A stretch of 64,000 nucleotides of DNA from Pedobacter sp. BS3 (GTDB lineage: Bacteria > Bacteroidota > Bacteroidia > Sphingobacteriales > Sphingobacteriaceae), in contig NZ_VTRT01000005.1 of NCBI RefSeq assembly GCF_008274585.1, positions 186,001 to 250,000 on the forward strand, read 5' to 3'. Of the stretch, positions 16,821 to 25,879 are shown piece by piece. The notes under the pieces were generated by a model. The model did no database searches. It had not been told where the DNA came from and saw only the letters and a program-made list of their open reading frames with translations. How positions within the stretch are numbered: position 1 is the first letter of the stretch; every line of letters begins with the position of its first letter. A program made the position numbers and the translations under genes.

Positions 16821-18326
16821 ATGTTTAGAAAAATAATCAGATATTTTGTATTACTTGGTTGTTGCGGAACAATCCATGGGCTTTGTGCTCAGACAACAGA
16901 TTCGCTCATTGTTCAAAAAATAAAGGCCGAAGGCATGCTCCATTCTAAGGTAATGGAGCATGCTTTTTATTTAACTGATGTTAACGGGCCCCGGCTCACT
17001 AATTCGCCGGGATTGAAAAAAGCGGAAGAATGGGCCGTTCAAACACTAAAACAATGGGGCCTGAAAAATGTGAATCTTGAACCTTTTGGAGACTATGGAT
17101 ATGGTTGGCAGATCAGGCGTTCATATATTGCCATGACTGCACCATATTATCATGCTCTTATCGGAGTGCCAAGAGCCTGGTCGGGAAGCACTGAAGGGCT
17201 TACTCAATCAGATGTAGTATTGATATCACCAGATTCCTCGGAAATAAAGAAATATAAAGATAAACTACGGGATAAAGCCATTATTTTCGATACTAATGAT
17301 ACCTTATCAACAAGTTTTACACCGGATGCATATCGTTTAACAGCTGCTGATATAGCGGCAATGGATACGCCACTGGTTGTACATCATATTACCTCAAAAG
17401 GACGAATAACATGGGCGGATAAAAAACGTATCGATGATCTGTTATTTGAAACAGGTGCCAGTATTGTTTTAAGAAAAGCCTGGGGAAAGCATGGAACCGT
17501 GTTTACAGGCTGGAGTGCAGATTATGCCGTTGATGCGCATCCTGTTTTACCTGATATGGAAGTTTCCGGAGAGGATTATTTACGGATGGTCAGATTACTT
17601 AAAGCCGGTCATAAGGTGACAGTAGAGGCGGACATACAGACCAGTTTAAATAAAGAAACAAGCACCGGGTATAATGTTATAGCAGAAATACCAGGTACAG
17701 ATCCAAAGCTTAAGCACGAAGTTGTTATGCTGGGAGCGCATATTGATTCATGGCATGGCGCCACAGGTGCTACAGATAATGCAGCCGGCGTAGCTGTAGT
17801 TATGGAGGCTATGCGCATTTTGAAAAAGCTTGATATTGCTCCGAAACGTACTATCAGGCTGGCATTGTGGAGCGGGGAAGAAGAAGGTCTTTGGGGCTCT
17901 AAAGGATATGTTGCTAACCATTTTGGAGATAAAGATCATCCAAAGCCAGAATATTATTCTATTTCAGCCTACTACAACCTTGATAATGGTGCTGGCAAAA
18001 TAAGAGGAATATATATGCAGGCGAACCCTGCAGTTAAACCTATTTTTGAGAAATGGCTTGAGCCATTTCATGATCTGGGTGCTGTTACTGTTGCTAACCG
18101 TATTGCTATATCAACAGACCATATTCCATTTGATGCTGTAGGTATTCCCGGATTTCAGTTTGTACAGGATAAGCTGGAATACTTTCCTCGCACCCATCAT
18201 TCAAACCAGGATACGTATGACCGGCTGATAGCAGATGATCTGCGGCAAGCCTCTGTGGTATTGGCAGCGTTTGTATTTAACACGGCTCAATATCCGGTTA
18301 AAATACCCCGTAAAAAAATGGAATAG
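16821..18326 (+). CDS. M28-family zinc aminopeptidase/carboxypeptidase
   Basis: 501 residues. Signal peptide to about residue 24, a PA-like inserted domain about 110-260, and the M28 catalytic domain about 285-490. Metal and catalytic residues visible: GAHIDSWHGATGATDNAAG (His and bridging Asp), SGEEEGLWGSKGY (Glu pair), Asp in YYNLDNGAG, and a late His in RTHHSNQDTYD. It would trim peptides to free amino acids in the periplasm or outside. It is the last gene of the sigma/FecR/SusCD locus and fits a pathway from secreted endoproteases to exopeptidase. Confidence 0.92.
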   Translation: MFRKIIRYFVLLGCCGTIHGLCAQTTDSLIVQKIKAEGMLHSKVMEHAFYLTDVNGPRLTNSPGLKKAEEWAVQTLKQWGLKNVNLEPFGDYGYGWQIRRSYIAMTAPYYHALIGVPRAWSGSTEGLTQSDVVLISPDSSEIKKYKDKLRDKAIIFDTNDTLSTSFTPDAYRLTAADIAAMDTPLVVHHITSKGRITWADKKRIDDLLFETGASIVLRKAWGKHGTVFTGWSADYAVDAHPVLPDMEVSGEDYLRMVRLLKAGHKVTVEADIQTSLNKETSTGYNVIAEIPGTDPKLKHEVVMLGAHIDSWHGATGATDNAAGVAVVMEAMRILKKLDIAPKRTIRLALWSGEEEGLWGSKGYVANHFGDKDHPKPEYYSISAYYNLDNGAGKIRGIYMQANPAVKPIFEKWLEPFHDLGAVTVANRIAISTDHIPFDAVGIPGFQFVQDKLEYFPRTHHSNQDTYDRLIADDLRQASVVLAAFVFNTAQYPVKIPRKKME

Positions 18327-18395
18327 TAGAGAGAGGCAGAGGCCTCATGACAAATTCAGTAATTAAACAATACAACAATTATTGCAATACGCAGC

Positions 18396-19709
18396 TCACT
18401 CCCTATACATAAACCATTTAACCAGTTCCTTATAGCTGGAGCGTTTCCCATACATCAGTATGCCCACGCGGTATATGCGGGAAGCTACCCAAGTGGTGAA
18501 TACGAAACCGGCTACCAGTAAACCGATGGATAATGTGAGTTGCCAGGCCGGTACACCAAATGGCAGCCGTACCATCATGGCAACCGGCGATGTAAACGGG
18601 ATGATGCTGAGCCAGAATGACAAGGTACTATCGGGGTTATTCACAATAAAACTGAAAGCCATAATGTAGGTAAACAGCAGCGGCAATGTAATAGGAAGCA
18701 TAAATTGCTGCGTTTCCGTTTCGCTATCCACAGCGGAGCCTACAGCAGCGAACAAAGCGCTGTAAAGCATAAATCCGCCGAGAAAGTAAACCAGGAACAT
18801 AGTTAAAATGTATTTAAAGTCAATGGTATCCATTGCTTTAAAAATGGTGGCAACGGGACTTTCACCTGCCGGAGGAATAGCAACCCGGGCGCTTTTTTTA
18901 TCCTGTTGGGTTAGCTGTACCTGCTCCGGTGCTGCAACGGTCATGGTCTGGCTGGTGATGGTAGAAAGCGTGGTGGACAGTACAATCCACAACATAAACT
19001 GGGTAAGTCCGACCAGACCAATACCAATGATTTTCCCCATCATGAGCTGAAATGGCTTTACCGACGAGATGACCACTTCGATAATGCGACTGGTTTTCTC
19101 CTCAATTACGCCACGCATCACCTGTGCGCCATAAATAAATAAGGCCAGGTAAATCAGTATCGCGGCAGCAAAACTTACACCATACGCGGCCCCGGCGCTA
19201 CTGTCTTTTTCACCTTCCGCCGTCAGCTCTTTCGATTCTATGCTTAGGTTCGGATTAATTTGGTTCAGCATTTCGGGGTCGATGCCGGCATCTTTTAATT
19301 GCTTAGTACGCAGGATATCGTTCATCTGATCTTCAATGGCGCTGATAGTGAGCATACCGGCCTTTTTCCGGGAATACAGCTCGATATTACCGCCTTGTTC
19401 AATGTTTTTGGGAATAATGAGCAGAAATCCGCCATTCTCTTTAGCGGCCAGCTGTTTTTCCTGCGCAAGCGGTAAGGCGGCTGTTTGGAATTCAACGCTT
19501 TTGGTATTTTTGAATTTTCCCGCGAAAATGCCGCTTTCATCCAGCACCCGGATGCTGGTTTGTTTATCACCTCCACGGATGGATAGTGCAATAATGAGCG
19601 CATACATGCCTATAATAAGCGCAGGAACCAGGAAAGTCATTACCAGGAATGATTTTTTTCGCACCCGGCTCAGGTATTCACGTTTAATAATCAGCAGAAC
19701 TTTGCGCAT
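18396..19709 (-). CDS. ABC-2 type exporter permease (NatB-like)
   Basis: 437 residues. One N-terminal membrane helix (FLVMTFLVPALIIGMYALII), a large extracytoplasmic domain about 45-175, then five or six C-terminal helices including the ABC-2 segment GVIEEKTSRIIEVVISSVKPFQLMMGK. Pairs with the ATPase gene just upstream on the same strand (65 bp). The NatAB branch exports Na+ or unknown substrates; substrate here is not deducible. Confidence 0.9.
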   Translation of the reverse strand: MRKVLLIIKREYLSRVRKKSFLVMTFLVPALIIGMYALIIALSIRGGDKQTSIRVLDESGIFAGKFKNTKSVEFQTAALPLAQEKQLAAKENGGFLLIIPKNIEQGGNIELYSRKKAGMLTISAIEDQMNDILRTKQLKDAGIDPEMLNQINPNLSIESKELTAEGEKDSSAGAAYGVSFAAAILIYLALFIYGAQVMRGVIEEKTSRIIEVVISSVKPFQLMMGKIIGIGLVGLTQFMLWIVLSTTLSTITSQTMTVAAPEQVQLTQQDKKSARVAIPPAGESPVATIFKAMDTIDFKYILTMFLVYFLGGFMLYSALFAAVGSAVDSETETQQFMLPITLPLLFTYIMAFSFIVNNPDSTLSFWLSIIPFTSPVAMMVRLPFGVPAWQLTLSIGLLVAGFVFTTWVASRIYRVGILMYGKRSSYKELVKWFMYRE

Positions 19710-19717
19710 GGTTTATA

Positions 19718-19763
19718 AAGTCAAAAGTTGAACATAGTGAAATCCCGACTATTCGGGATTAAA
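19718..19763. repeat. Dispersed stem-loop repeat (AATCCCGA-CTAT-TCGGGATT)
   Basis: The perfect 8-bp stem AATCCCGA/TCGGGATT with loop CTAT (19742-19761) is preceded by AAAAGTTGAACATAGTGA. A second copy with nearly the same preceding sequence and loop is at 28617-28680. Here it sits between the two genes of the ABC exporter operon. Confidence 0.65.
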
Positions 19764-19774
19764 ATTCAAAAACA

Positions 19775-20713
19775 TTAATTGGGGCCTATGTTATTAGTCT
19801 CCGCTTGCGGATCCAGGTTTTTTACTTTCCGGATGAAAATATCGTTAATAGTTGGAATAACTTCGTGGAGCTCATGAATAGTAACCCGTGGTATAAAGTA
19901 AGAAAGCAACTGGTTGGGAGTGACTCCCTCATTCAGCTTAACGGTTATTTTGCCTCCGTTATCATCAACCTGCTGTGATTTTACTTCAAAAAGCGGCGTA
20001 TCGGTTACATCGTTGAGCACTCCGGAATATTCCAGGCTGAACGTTTGACTGCGGTATGAATCGCGTATCGCTTTAAGCGGCCCGTCCAGTATTTTCCGCG
20101 ATTGGTTGATCAGCGCAATGTGGTCGCAAAGTTGTTCAACCGATTCCATACGATGCGTGGAAAAAATAATGGTAGCGCCCTGTCGGTTAAGCTCCAGGAT
20201 TTCGTCTTTAATGAGTGCCGCATTAACCGGGTCAAATCCCGAAAAGGGCTCATCCAGGATAATTAATTCAGGCTGATGTACAACGGTTGCAATAAACTGG
20301 ATCTTTTGCTGCATCCCTTTGCTCAGGTCTTCCACTTTTTTCTTCCACCAGCTTTCAACTCCTAATCGCTCAAACCAGTACCTTACCCGTTTTACAGCCT
20401 CATGGCGCGACAGGCCTTTAAGCTGAGCCAGGTAGAGTATCTGTTCGCCAATCTCCATTTTTTTGTACAGACCGCGTTCTTCGGGCAGATAACCTATCCG
20501 GTTAATGTGCGAAGCGTTCAGCTTTTCATTGTTAAAATAAATCTCGCCCGAATCGGGAGCGGTGATCTGGTTAATGATGCGGATCAAGGATGTTTTTCCG
20601 GCCCCGTTAGGCCCCAGCAAGCCAAAAATACTGCCTTTACTGATTTCAAGACTGACATCATCCAGCGCCGTATGATTGGCATATTGCTTTACGATATGAC
20701 GGATACTGAGCAT
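19775..20713 (-). CDS. ABC transporter ATP-binding protein (NatA-like)
   Basis: 312 residues. Walker A GPNGAGKTSLI (about 34), signature LSKGMQQKIQF (about 131), Walker B LIILDEPFSGFDP (about 150), H-loop STHRME. A C-terminal DUF4162-like domain (about 215-300) is typical of the NatA/EcsA exporters. It forms an operon with the permease downstream; a stem-loop repeat lies between them. Confidence 0.93.
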   Translation of the reverse strand: MLSIRHIVKQYANHTALDDVSLEISKGSIFGLLGPNGAGKTSLIRIINQITAPDSGEIYFNNEKLNASHINRIGYLPEERGLYKKMEIGEQILYLAQLKGLSRHEAVKRVRYWFERLGVESWWKKKVEDLSKGMQQKIQFIATVVHQPELIILDEPFSGFDPVNAALIKDEILELNRQGATIIFSTHRMESVEQLCDHIALINQSRKILDGPLKAIRDSYRSQTFSLEYSGVLNDVTDTPLFEVKSQQVDDNGGKITVKLNEGVTPNQLLSYFIPRVTIHELHEVIPTINDIFIRKVKNLDPQAETNNIGPN

Positions 20714-20803
20714 ATTTATCCCTTTATTTACTTGGATAGGTAACAGCGCCCTAAGTTACAAAGTATAACAGGCAAAAAGGTAGATGATTAAAACTAAACA
20801 GAA

Positions 20804-21613
20804 TTACAACGGCACTTTCCGGTTAGGCCGGAAGGTAAATAATGCTTTATCAATGGTTTTTGGAGTGTATGGGTAAAACTCGTAAGCTTTTTTAAGGGTC
20901 CGGCCTGTAGCTTTATAATTTTTTAGTATTTGGTATGCCCGTGGATTTTTATCTTTCGTTTTACTTAGGGCAAGCTGATTTAACATTTGAGCCTGAGATT
21001 CGCTTATAACATTAATCATTGTAATTTTTCGAATCAGAAAGTCTTTTTCAGATATCCATATCGTAGCTTTTCCTCCGTTTGACACTCCTGAAAGCTTGTA
21101 GCAAGCTAATCCGTTTAATGCCTCTGTGGTTACAGCGACAGAATCTAATGATTGGTAAATATTTTTTGTGCTTGTAAAAGGCTCCTTTAAGAGTAATAGA
21201 GGAATCATTCTGGAGGATAAATGAGAAACCCCGGCAGCAGCGTTGAGAGGTTCGGTTATTTTAGTGTGAGATTTGATTTTATTAGTAACTCCCCACCAGG
21301 ATTTAATATCATTCCCTGTACGATTAATAACATACAATGAATTTGATTTTCCGGGCGCATAAAACTCGAAGTTAAAGTTGCCCGTGTTGGAATAGGCCGT
21401 TTTAAAATAGATCACTGATTTGTTGGGAAATTTAGAATCACTATGGTCAGAGATTACTTTCCCCGAATCAAGATAGAATTTAAGATTCTTATATGCCTCC
21501 TCAGATTTGCTAATGATTTCTGAAGCACTTAATTGTGCAGGATGGTTAGTTTTTGTTTGAGCAAAAGCGGTAAATGTTATCAGCATTGCTATAATTAAAC
21601 TGCTGTGTTTCAT
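20804..21613 (-). CDS. LolA-like outer-membrane lipoprotein-sorting superfamily protein
   Basis: 269 residues from ATG 21613 (MKHSSLIIAMLITFTAFAQ signal peptide); the frame is open 12 codons further upstream but with no signal-like start. The body is beta-rich, with ASEIISKSEEAYKNLKFYLDSG at the N terminus and ACYKLSGVSNGGKATIWISE ... RKITM in the centre, the pattern of LolA/LolB-like or DUF2092-like single-domain proteins. A role in binding lipid or lipoprotein is inferred from fold resemblance only. Stands alone. Confidence 0.55.
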   Translation of the reverse strand: MKHSSLIIAMLITFTAFAQTKTNHPAQLSASEIISKSEEAYKNLKFYLDSGKVISDHSDSKFPNKSVIYFKTAYSNTGNFNFEFYAPGKSNSLYVINRTGNDIKSWWGVTNKIKSHTKITEPLNAAAGVSHLSSRMIPLLLLKEPFTSTKNIYQSLDSVAVTTEALNGLACYKLSGVSNGGKATIWISEKDFLIRKITMINVISESQAQMLNQLALSKTKDKNPRAYQILKNYKATGRTLKKAYEFYPYTPKTIDKALFTFRPNRKVPL

Positions 21614-21698
21614 GTAACTAATATAGTATAAATTGAAAGTAAATGTCAATTATATCAAACTCCTTATATTTAGCGGTACAATATCAAATTGAAGAACT

Positions 21699-22073
21699 AT
21701 GAAAATTCCGGATGGACATCAGGCAATTATGCCTTACCTGATTGTAGAGAATGCAGAAAAATTGATTGATTTTGCACAGCAGGTATTTAATGCGAATTTA
21801 AATTCAAAACATTTAAGAGACAATGGTAAAACCATTATGCATGCCGAACTGCAAATTAGCGGCAGTACAGTGATGCTTGCCGAAGCTACGGAGCAATGGA
21901 AAGAACATACGGCTACGCTGTTTATCTACGTGGATAATGCGGACGAGACGTTTAATAAAGCTATTGAGGCTGGCGCTGAGGTGATACTGGAACTCCGGAA
22001 TCAGGAATATGGCAGAAGCGGTGGTGTTGCAGATCCATGCGGAAATATCTGGTGGATAACTTCCATACAATAG
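21699..22073 (+). CDS. VOC-family (glyoxalase/PhnB-like) protein
   Basis: 124 residues, one vicinal-oxygen-chelate fold made of two beta-alpha-beta-beta-beta halves: IMPYLIVENAEKLIDFAQQVFNA, then LFIYVDNADETFNKAIEAGAE, ending VADPCGNIWWI. Length and ending match PhnB/YdcJ-like proteins. Substrate unknown. Immediately downstream is a decayed phosphodiesterase fragment. Confidence 0.85.
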   Translation: MKIPDGHQAIMPYLIVENAEKLIDFAQQVFNANLNSKHLRDNGKTIMHAELQISGSTVMLAEATEQWKEHTATLFIYVDNADETFNKAIEAGAEVILELRNQEYGRSGGVADPCGNIWWITSIQ

Positions 22074-22100
22074 CCATTGTTTGAATTTAACCAGTTATGA

Positions 22101-22217
22101 GAAGGAAACCTGAAAGACAGCTGGGACTGGATTATCAGTAAAGGTGTAAACATCATCCAAACCGACCGGCCCCATGAACTGCTCGAATATCTCCGGAAAC
22201 GCCAGCTACATCGCTAA
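22101..22217 (+). pseudogene. Relic of a glycerophosphodiester phosphodiesterase C terminus
   Basis: Between the VOC gene and the GH2 gene, one frame reads SWDWIISKGVNIIQTDRP followed by HELLEYLRKRQLHR and a stop (codons from about 22110 to TAA 22215-22217). IIQTDRP and the following helix are the hallmark C-terminal end of GDPD-family enzymes. There is an in-frame stop at 22098 and no catalytic core upstream, so only about 35 codons remain. Too short for a gene; a deletion relic. Confidence 0.65.
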
Positions 22218-22230
22218 TCGTTATTCTGCT

Positions 22231-25083
22231 TTACTCAACCAGCGCCTTGATCCGTTGTAAGTCTACTTGTGCTGCCGGGTTAAATTGCCCGCCTGCCATA
22301 TAATTTTTCAGGCTGTAAAGCAGTTGCCGGGCTTCGGGACGGTTTTCCGCATCCGTTAGCAGATCGATACCCGATACCAGGAGCTTGCCTTTGCCTATCC
22401 TGCATTCAAAGATTAAGCCCAGGGGTTTGGCGGTAAACCAATCGTCTATCACGCGGACAATAGGTTGCAGATCAGGTGAAACTTCGTCGAGCTTTATAGT
22501 GCTGGCGTGGGTAACGGCATCCCACCATTGCCAGTTGCTGTGATATTGAGTCGGGAAATTGCGGAGTGCCGGATGTTTTGGATTACATAAAATTCCGAGT
22601 GTAGTAGGTCCCTGTCCGCGTGTCCAGGCCGTATTCCAGAAGATACTGGAGAACCCAAGTTTCACATTGCCGCCTTTATCCGGTTTAACCGAGCCTTTTT
22701 TAAGCGTGAGCAGCACATTGCCGCCCCGGTTTAGTGTTGCAATGGCTTTGTCATCCAGTTGCTGGGTAATCAGGATATTGCCTTTGGTTTCGGGAAGGGC
22801 CGATGGATACACGAAAATATCCCAGCTGTTTTCATATTTACCTACAGAAACGGTAACCAATAGCTGTGTCGCCTGTTTAATGGCGCTAAGCGATTGCCTG
22901 ATTTCGCCAAGCGGAATAGTATTGCCTAAGGGTATATCTGTTTTGGGCAATTTGCCTTCAGATAATACTTTTCCCGACGCGTCTTTTATGGTCCATGTGG
23001 GAACAACATCCTTTAATGACATTACCCCAAAATGGGCGATTTCTACCGGAACAGCCAGTTCTTCATTGTTTTGATAAATCATTTTCGGGAACAAGGCCAG
23101 CGGTACAGTCGAATTGCAGAAACGGCTGTATTCAGCTCCGGTAACATAGCCTTTATCATCCCAAAACGGATCAAGAACACCCACTAACGCGGTTCCCTGT
23201 CCGGGGAAATCATGCAAATCAAGCAACTGAAAACCGCCGAAGCCCGGTGTGCGCAAAGCAGCCTCAATGTCTGCTTTATAACATAAAACCTGTAATTTGC
23301 CCGATGCCAGCAGGAAGCTGTCTGCCAGGCTGGCCATGCCGTGCTCATTCAGCTTGTCGCGGAAAATCTCAAAGTTTTTCGCTTTCAATACGCCGTCATA
23401 CCTGGTAATTTCTTTAAAGTTGGGATACACGCACCATTGACCAATTTCATGACTAACGGTAGGATGTTGCCATTTTGAAATAATATTACGCCAGTCGTAA
23501 TCGCTGCGGGGTGGCTGAGCATTAATAATGCTTTTCAGCTCCTCGCCCCAGCGTTGTATGCGGGGATTGGGTGTGCTGTTATAGTTGCTTTCCGGAACTA
23601 TCGGCCAGCCGGCTCCCGTAGTGTACAACCTTCTGGAGTCTTTCTTCTCCCAAAAGGTGACAAAATCTGTCAGATATTTTTTATGGTTTTTGCCCGCGGG
23701 CTCGTTGCCATAAGCCATCATGCAAAACGAAGGGTGATTGCCATACGTTTTAACTACCCGTTCACTTTCATCATAAATATATTGATCCAATGGTTTTCCA
23801 TCGCCAATAGTAGCGCCCTGGTTTGCCCACGAGCTGTTTTCTATCTGCAGGTAAAAACCGGAGCGGTCTGCGGCTTCAAAAGCAGCTTCGGGCGGCGTCC
23901 ATGAATGGAAACGCATGTGGTTCAATCCGTACGAGCGGCAAATTCTGAAAATACGCATCCAGGAATCCACATCAGTTGGCGGATAGCCCGTTTTAGGAAA
24001 AATAGCGCATTCTAACGTGCCCCGCAAAAAAGTAAGATTTCCGTTAATGGTAAATTGCGTTCCCCGGGTTGAAAACTCACGCATACCGAACGTTGTTGCA
24101 CGTGTTTCATTGCCCTGTTTGCTGTTTAACTCCACCTGCAGCGTATACAGGTTGGGATGAAATTCATCCCATAATAATGGCTGCTTACCCATCGGGTAAA
24201 CCAGTTCAGTCTCCAGGCCGTTTTCGCCGATGTTAACCGGTTGGTTTACTGCCTGTAGTTTTTCAGCCTTAGCATCAGACGACAGGGCCAATAGCCGGAG
24301 GTTTGCCGTAGTGGCCCGGTGTGTGAGATTATTGATTTTTAGTTTCACCCGAACCTGTTTGTTCCTGATATCCGGGTACACCTGAATATCATCCACGTAT
24401 AAAGCAGGACGAGCGGTAATGAACAGTTTACCGATCATGCCGTTCCAGTTACTTTGCGTATGGTCTGAAATGCTGTGCGAGTTTTGCCCTACGTTAATAT
24501 CTTTAACACGGTTGTCAACCCGTATGGTTAGCCGGTGGGTACCTGGGCTCAGGGTTTCCGGTAAGCTGAAAATATGCGGCGTACCGAGGCTGTTTCGCAT
24601 GCCAACCGGTTTATTATCTATCCACACGCTGGTTTCCCAATGACTGCGTTCAATAAACAATTCTATGTATTTACCTTTCCAGTCGGCCGGAATAGTTACT
24701 GTTTTCTGGTACCAGGCCGCTCCCTTATAATATTTTACCGGTTGCAGCCAGAACGGAACTTTAATGTTACCGGGCTGACGGTATTTGGCATATTCCGGTT
24801 TATAAAACCAGGACGAATCGACAATTCCACCCGTCCACGGTGTATGTAATGTAATGTCATTGCCCTTTCCGTTGGTGGTCATTGAGCCCGGAAGCTGTAT
24901 GTTATCCGGTAATGTTTTGCTGAACCACTGCTCAGAAACACCCTTATCCAGCGAATCGATTTGAAATGACCACTTTCCCGAAAGGTCTATCTGGTTTCCG
25001 GCAGGCCGGTTTTTGGTAAGCTGGGCATAAGCGGTATGTAACAATAAAACAATGAGCGCTGTTAACAGGATACGGCTTTTCAT
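22231..25083 (-). CDS. Glycoside hydrolase family 2, secreted
   Basis: 950 residues. Signal peptide (LLTALIVLLLHTAYA), N-terminal sugar-binding jelly roll (about 35-225, IDLSGKWSFQID), Ig-like domain (about 228-335), TIM barrel (about 340-640) and a long C-terminal extension. Putative acid/base Glu461 in MAYGNEP and nucleophile Glu546 in SHEIGQW fit GH2. The HEIGQW context and RFHSWTPPEAAFEAAD resemble the branch acting on plant cell-wall side chains rather than LacZ, but specificity cannot be read. The AraC regulator on the same strand, beyond a TA remnant, may control it. Confidence 0.88.
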   Translation of the reverse strand: MKSRILLTALIVLLLHTAYAQLTKNRPAGNQIDLSGKWSFQIDSLDKGVSEQWFSKTLPDNIQLPGSMTTNGKGNDITLHTPWTGGIVDSSWFYKPEYAKYRQPGNIKVPFWLQPVKYYKGAAWYQKTVTIPADWKGKYIELFIERSHWETSVWIDNKPVGMRNSLGTPHIFSLPETLSPGTHRLTIRVDNRVKDINVGQNSHSISDHTQSNWNGMIGKLFITARPALYVDDIQVYPDIRNKQVRVKLKINNLTHRATTANLRLLALSSDAKAEKLQAVNQPVNIGENGLETELVYPMGKQPLLWDEFHPNLYTLQVELNSKQGNETRATTFGMREFSTRGTQFTINGNLTFLRGTLECAIFPKTGYPPTDVDSWMRIFRICRSYGLNHMRFHSWTPPEAAFEAADRSGFYLQIENSSWANQGATIGDGKPLDQYIYDESERVVKTYGNHPSFCMMAYGNEPAGKNHKKYLTDFVTFWEKKDSRRLYTTGAGWPIVPESNYNSTPNPRIQRWGEELKSIINAQPPRSDYDWRNIISKWQHPTVSHEIGQWCVYPNFKEITRYDGVLKAKNFEIFRDKLNEHGMASLADSFLLASGKLQVLCYKADIEAALRTPGFGGFQLLDLHDFPGQGTALVGVLDPFWDDKGYVTGAEYSRFCNSTVPLALFPKMIYQNNEELAVPVEIAHFGVMSLKDVVPTWTIKDASGKVLSEGKLPKTDIPLGNTIPLGEIRQSLSAIKQATQLLVTVSVGKYENSWDIFVYPSALPETKGNILITQQLDDKAIATLNRGGNVLLTLKKGSVKPDKGGNVKLGFSSIFWNTAWTRGQGPTTLGILCNPKHPALRNFPTQYHSNWQWWDAVTHASTIKLDEVSPDLQPIVRVIDDWFTAKPLGLIFECRIGKGKLLVSGIDLLTDAENRPEARQLLYSLKNYMAGGQFNPAAQVDLQRIKALVE

Positions 25084-25236
25084 ACTATAAGGACAATAAT
25101 TGGTTTACAAACTTGATTGCCTCAAAAGTGTGGCATAATATTCATTTTTTGAATGAACATTTTTACGAAAAAGATGCACAATATGAGAATGGGTTGTTAA
25201 AAGTTAGGATAGACGATTTACATCACTATGAGTAAA

Positions 25237-25563
25237 TTAAAACATTACCTGAAAAAGGGACTCCAACTCTTTGTCTGTAATAGTACTTTTTTCTGATTTA
25301 TCGTAAATAGAAGCTAAAAAAACGGTAGTAGCTGTAACTTTTACATAGGTGATTACTCGTGCACCTCTGATTTTCCTTTCCCTTTGGATGCAATAGCCAC
25401 GCGGATTTTATAAAACCCATTACCGAGGGCTTTACCTTGTTTCCGGGCTATGAGAAAGGCTTTTTGCGAGCTCCCCTAACTCTTTTTTTAGAGATGGATA
25501 TTTTCTGACCAGTCTTTTGGCTTGTTTATCAAAAAGTGGGATAGAGGAGATATTATAATTCAT
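25237..25563 (-). pseudogene. RelE/ParE-type toxin, disrupted by two single-base frameshifts
   Basis: Overlaps the 3' end of the antitoxin gene by 11 bp. From ATG 25563 the frame reads MNYNISSIPLFDKQAKRL then KYPSLKKELGELAKSLSHSPE and stops. The family sequence continues in a second frame (QGKALGNGFYKIRVAIASKG) and, after another shift, in the first frame again (RVITYVKVTATTVFLASIYD ... ELESLFQVMF). The first shift is an extra A in GGAAACAAGG; the second a missing G before GAGGTGCACG. Total length fits 108 residues, normal for RelE. Toxin inactive unless both shifts are errors. Confidence 0.8.
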
Positions 25564-25789
25564 CCAGCAACGCTTGTATTGGCCGGGCCTTTAGTTTACC
25601 CTGTTCAATTAATTTGAGTTCCCTGATAGCTTCCTTAAGTTCTTGTAATAACTGATCTTTCTCAATTGGTACCTCTGCCTCAAGATCCCCGAGAACCTTA
25701 TATTGCCTTTTCAACTCCTTCCATTCATTGATAGGGATATAAACACCTGTAGCTTTACCTTTACTATCCTGTATGATTTGTAATTTCAT
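25553..25789 (-). CDS. Type II antitoxin (partner of the decayed RelE-like toxin)
   Basis: 78 residues: a short beta/ribbon N terminus (MKLQIIQDSKGKATGVYIP) and a long charged helix (EKDQLLQELKEAIRELKLIEQGK). Order, size and 11-bp overlap with the toxin gene are those of a type II toxin-antitoxin operon. The reading frame is intact. Family not recognised beyond this. It would normally bind its own promoter and the toxin. Confidence 0.7.
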   Translation of the reverse strand: MKLQIIQDSKGKATGVYIPINEWKELKRQYKVLGDLEAEVPIEKDQLLQELKEAIRELKLIEQGKLKARPIQALLDEL

Positions 25790-25879
25790 ATTAATGCCGG
25801 CTTACTTAGCTGATAAAGCAAATTTAATCAAAAAGCCTCATAGTTGTAAACTATAATATGAATGCCCCCGGTTTTAAAA

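Noticed and set aside
4247-18326. Polysaccharide utilisation locus
   Set aside because: No glycosidase, lyase or sulfatase lies in the operon; all recognisable enzymes are peptidases.
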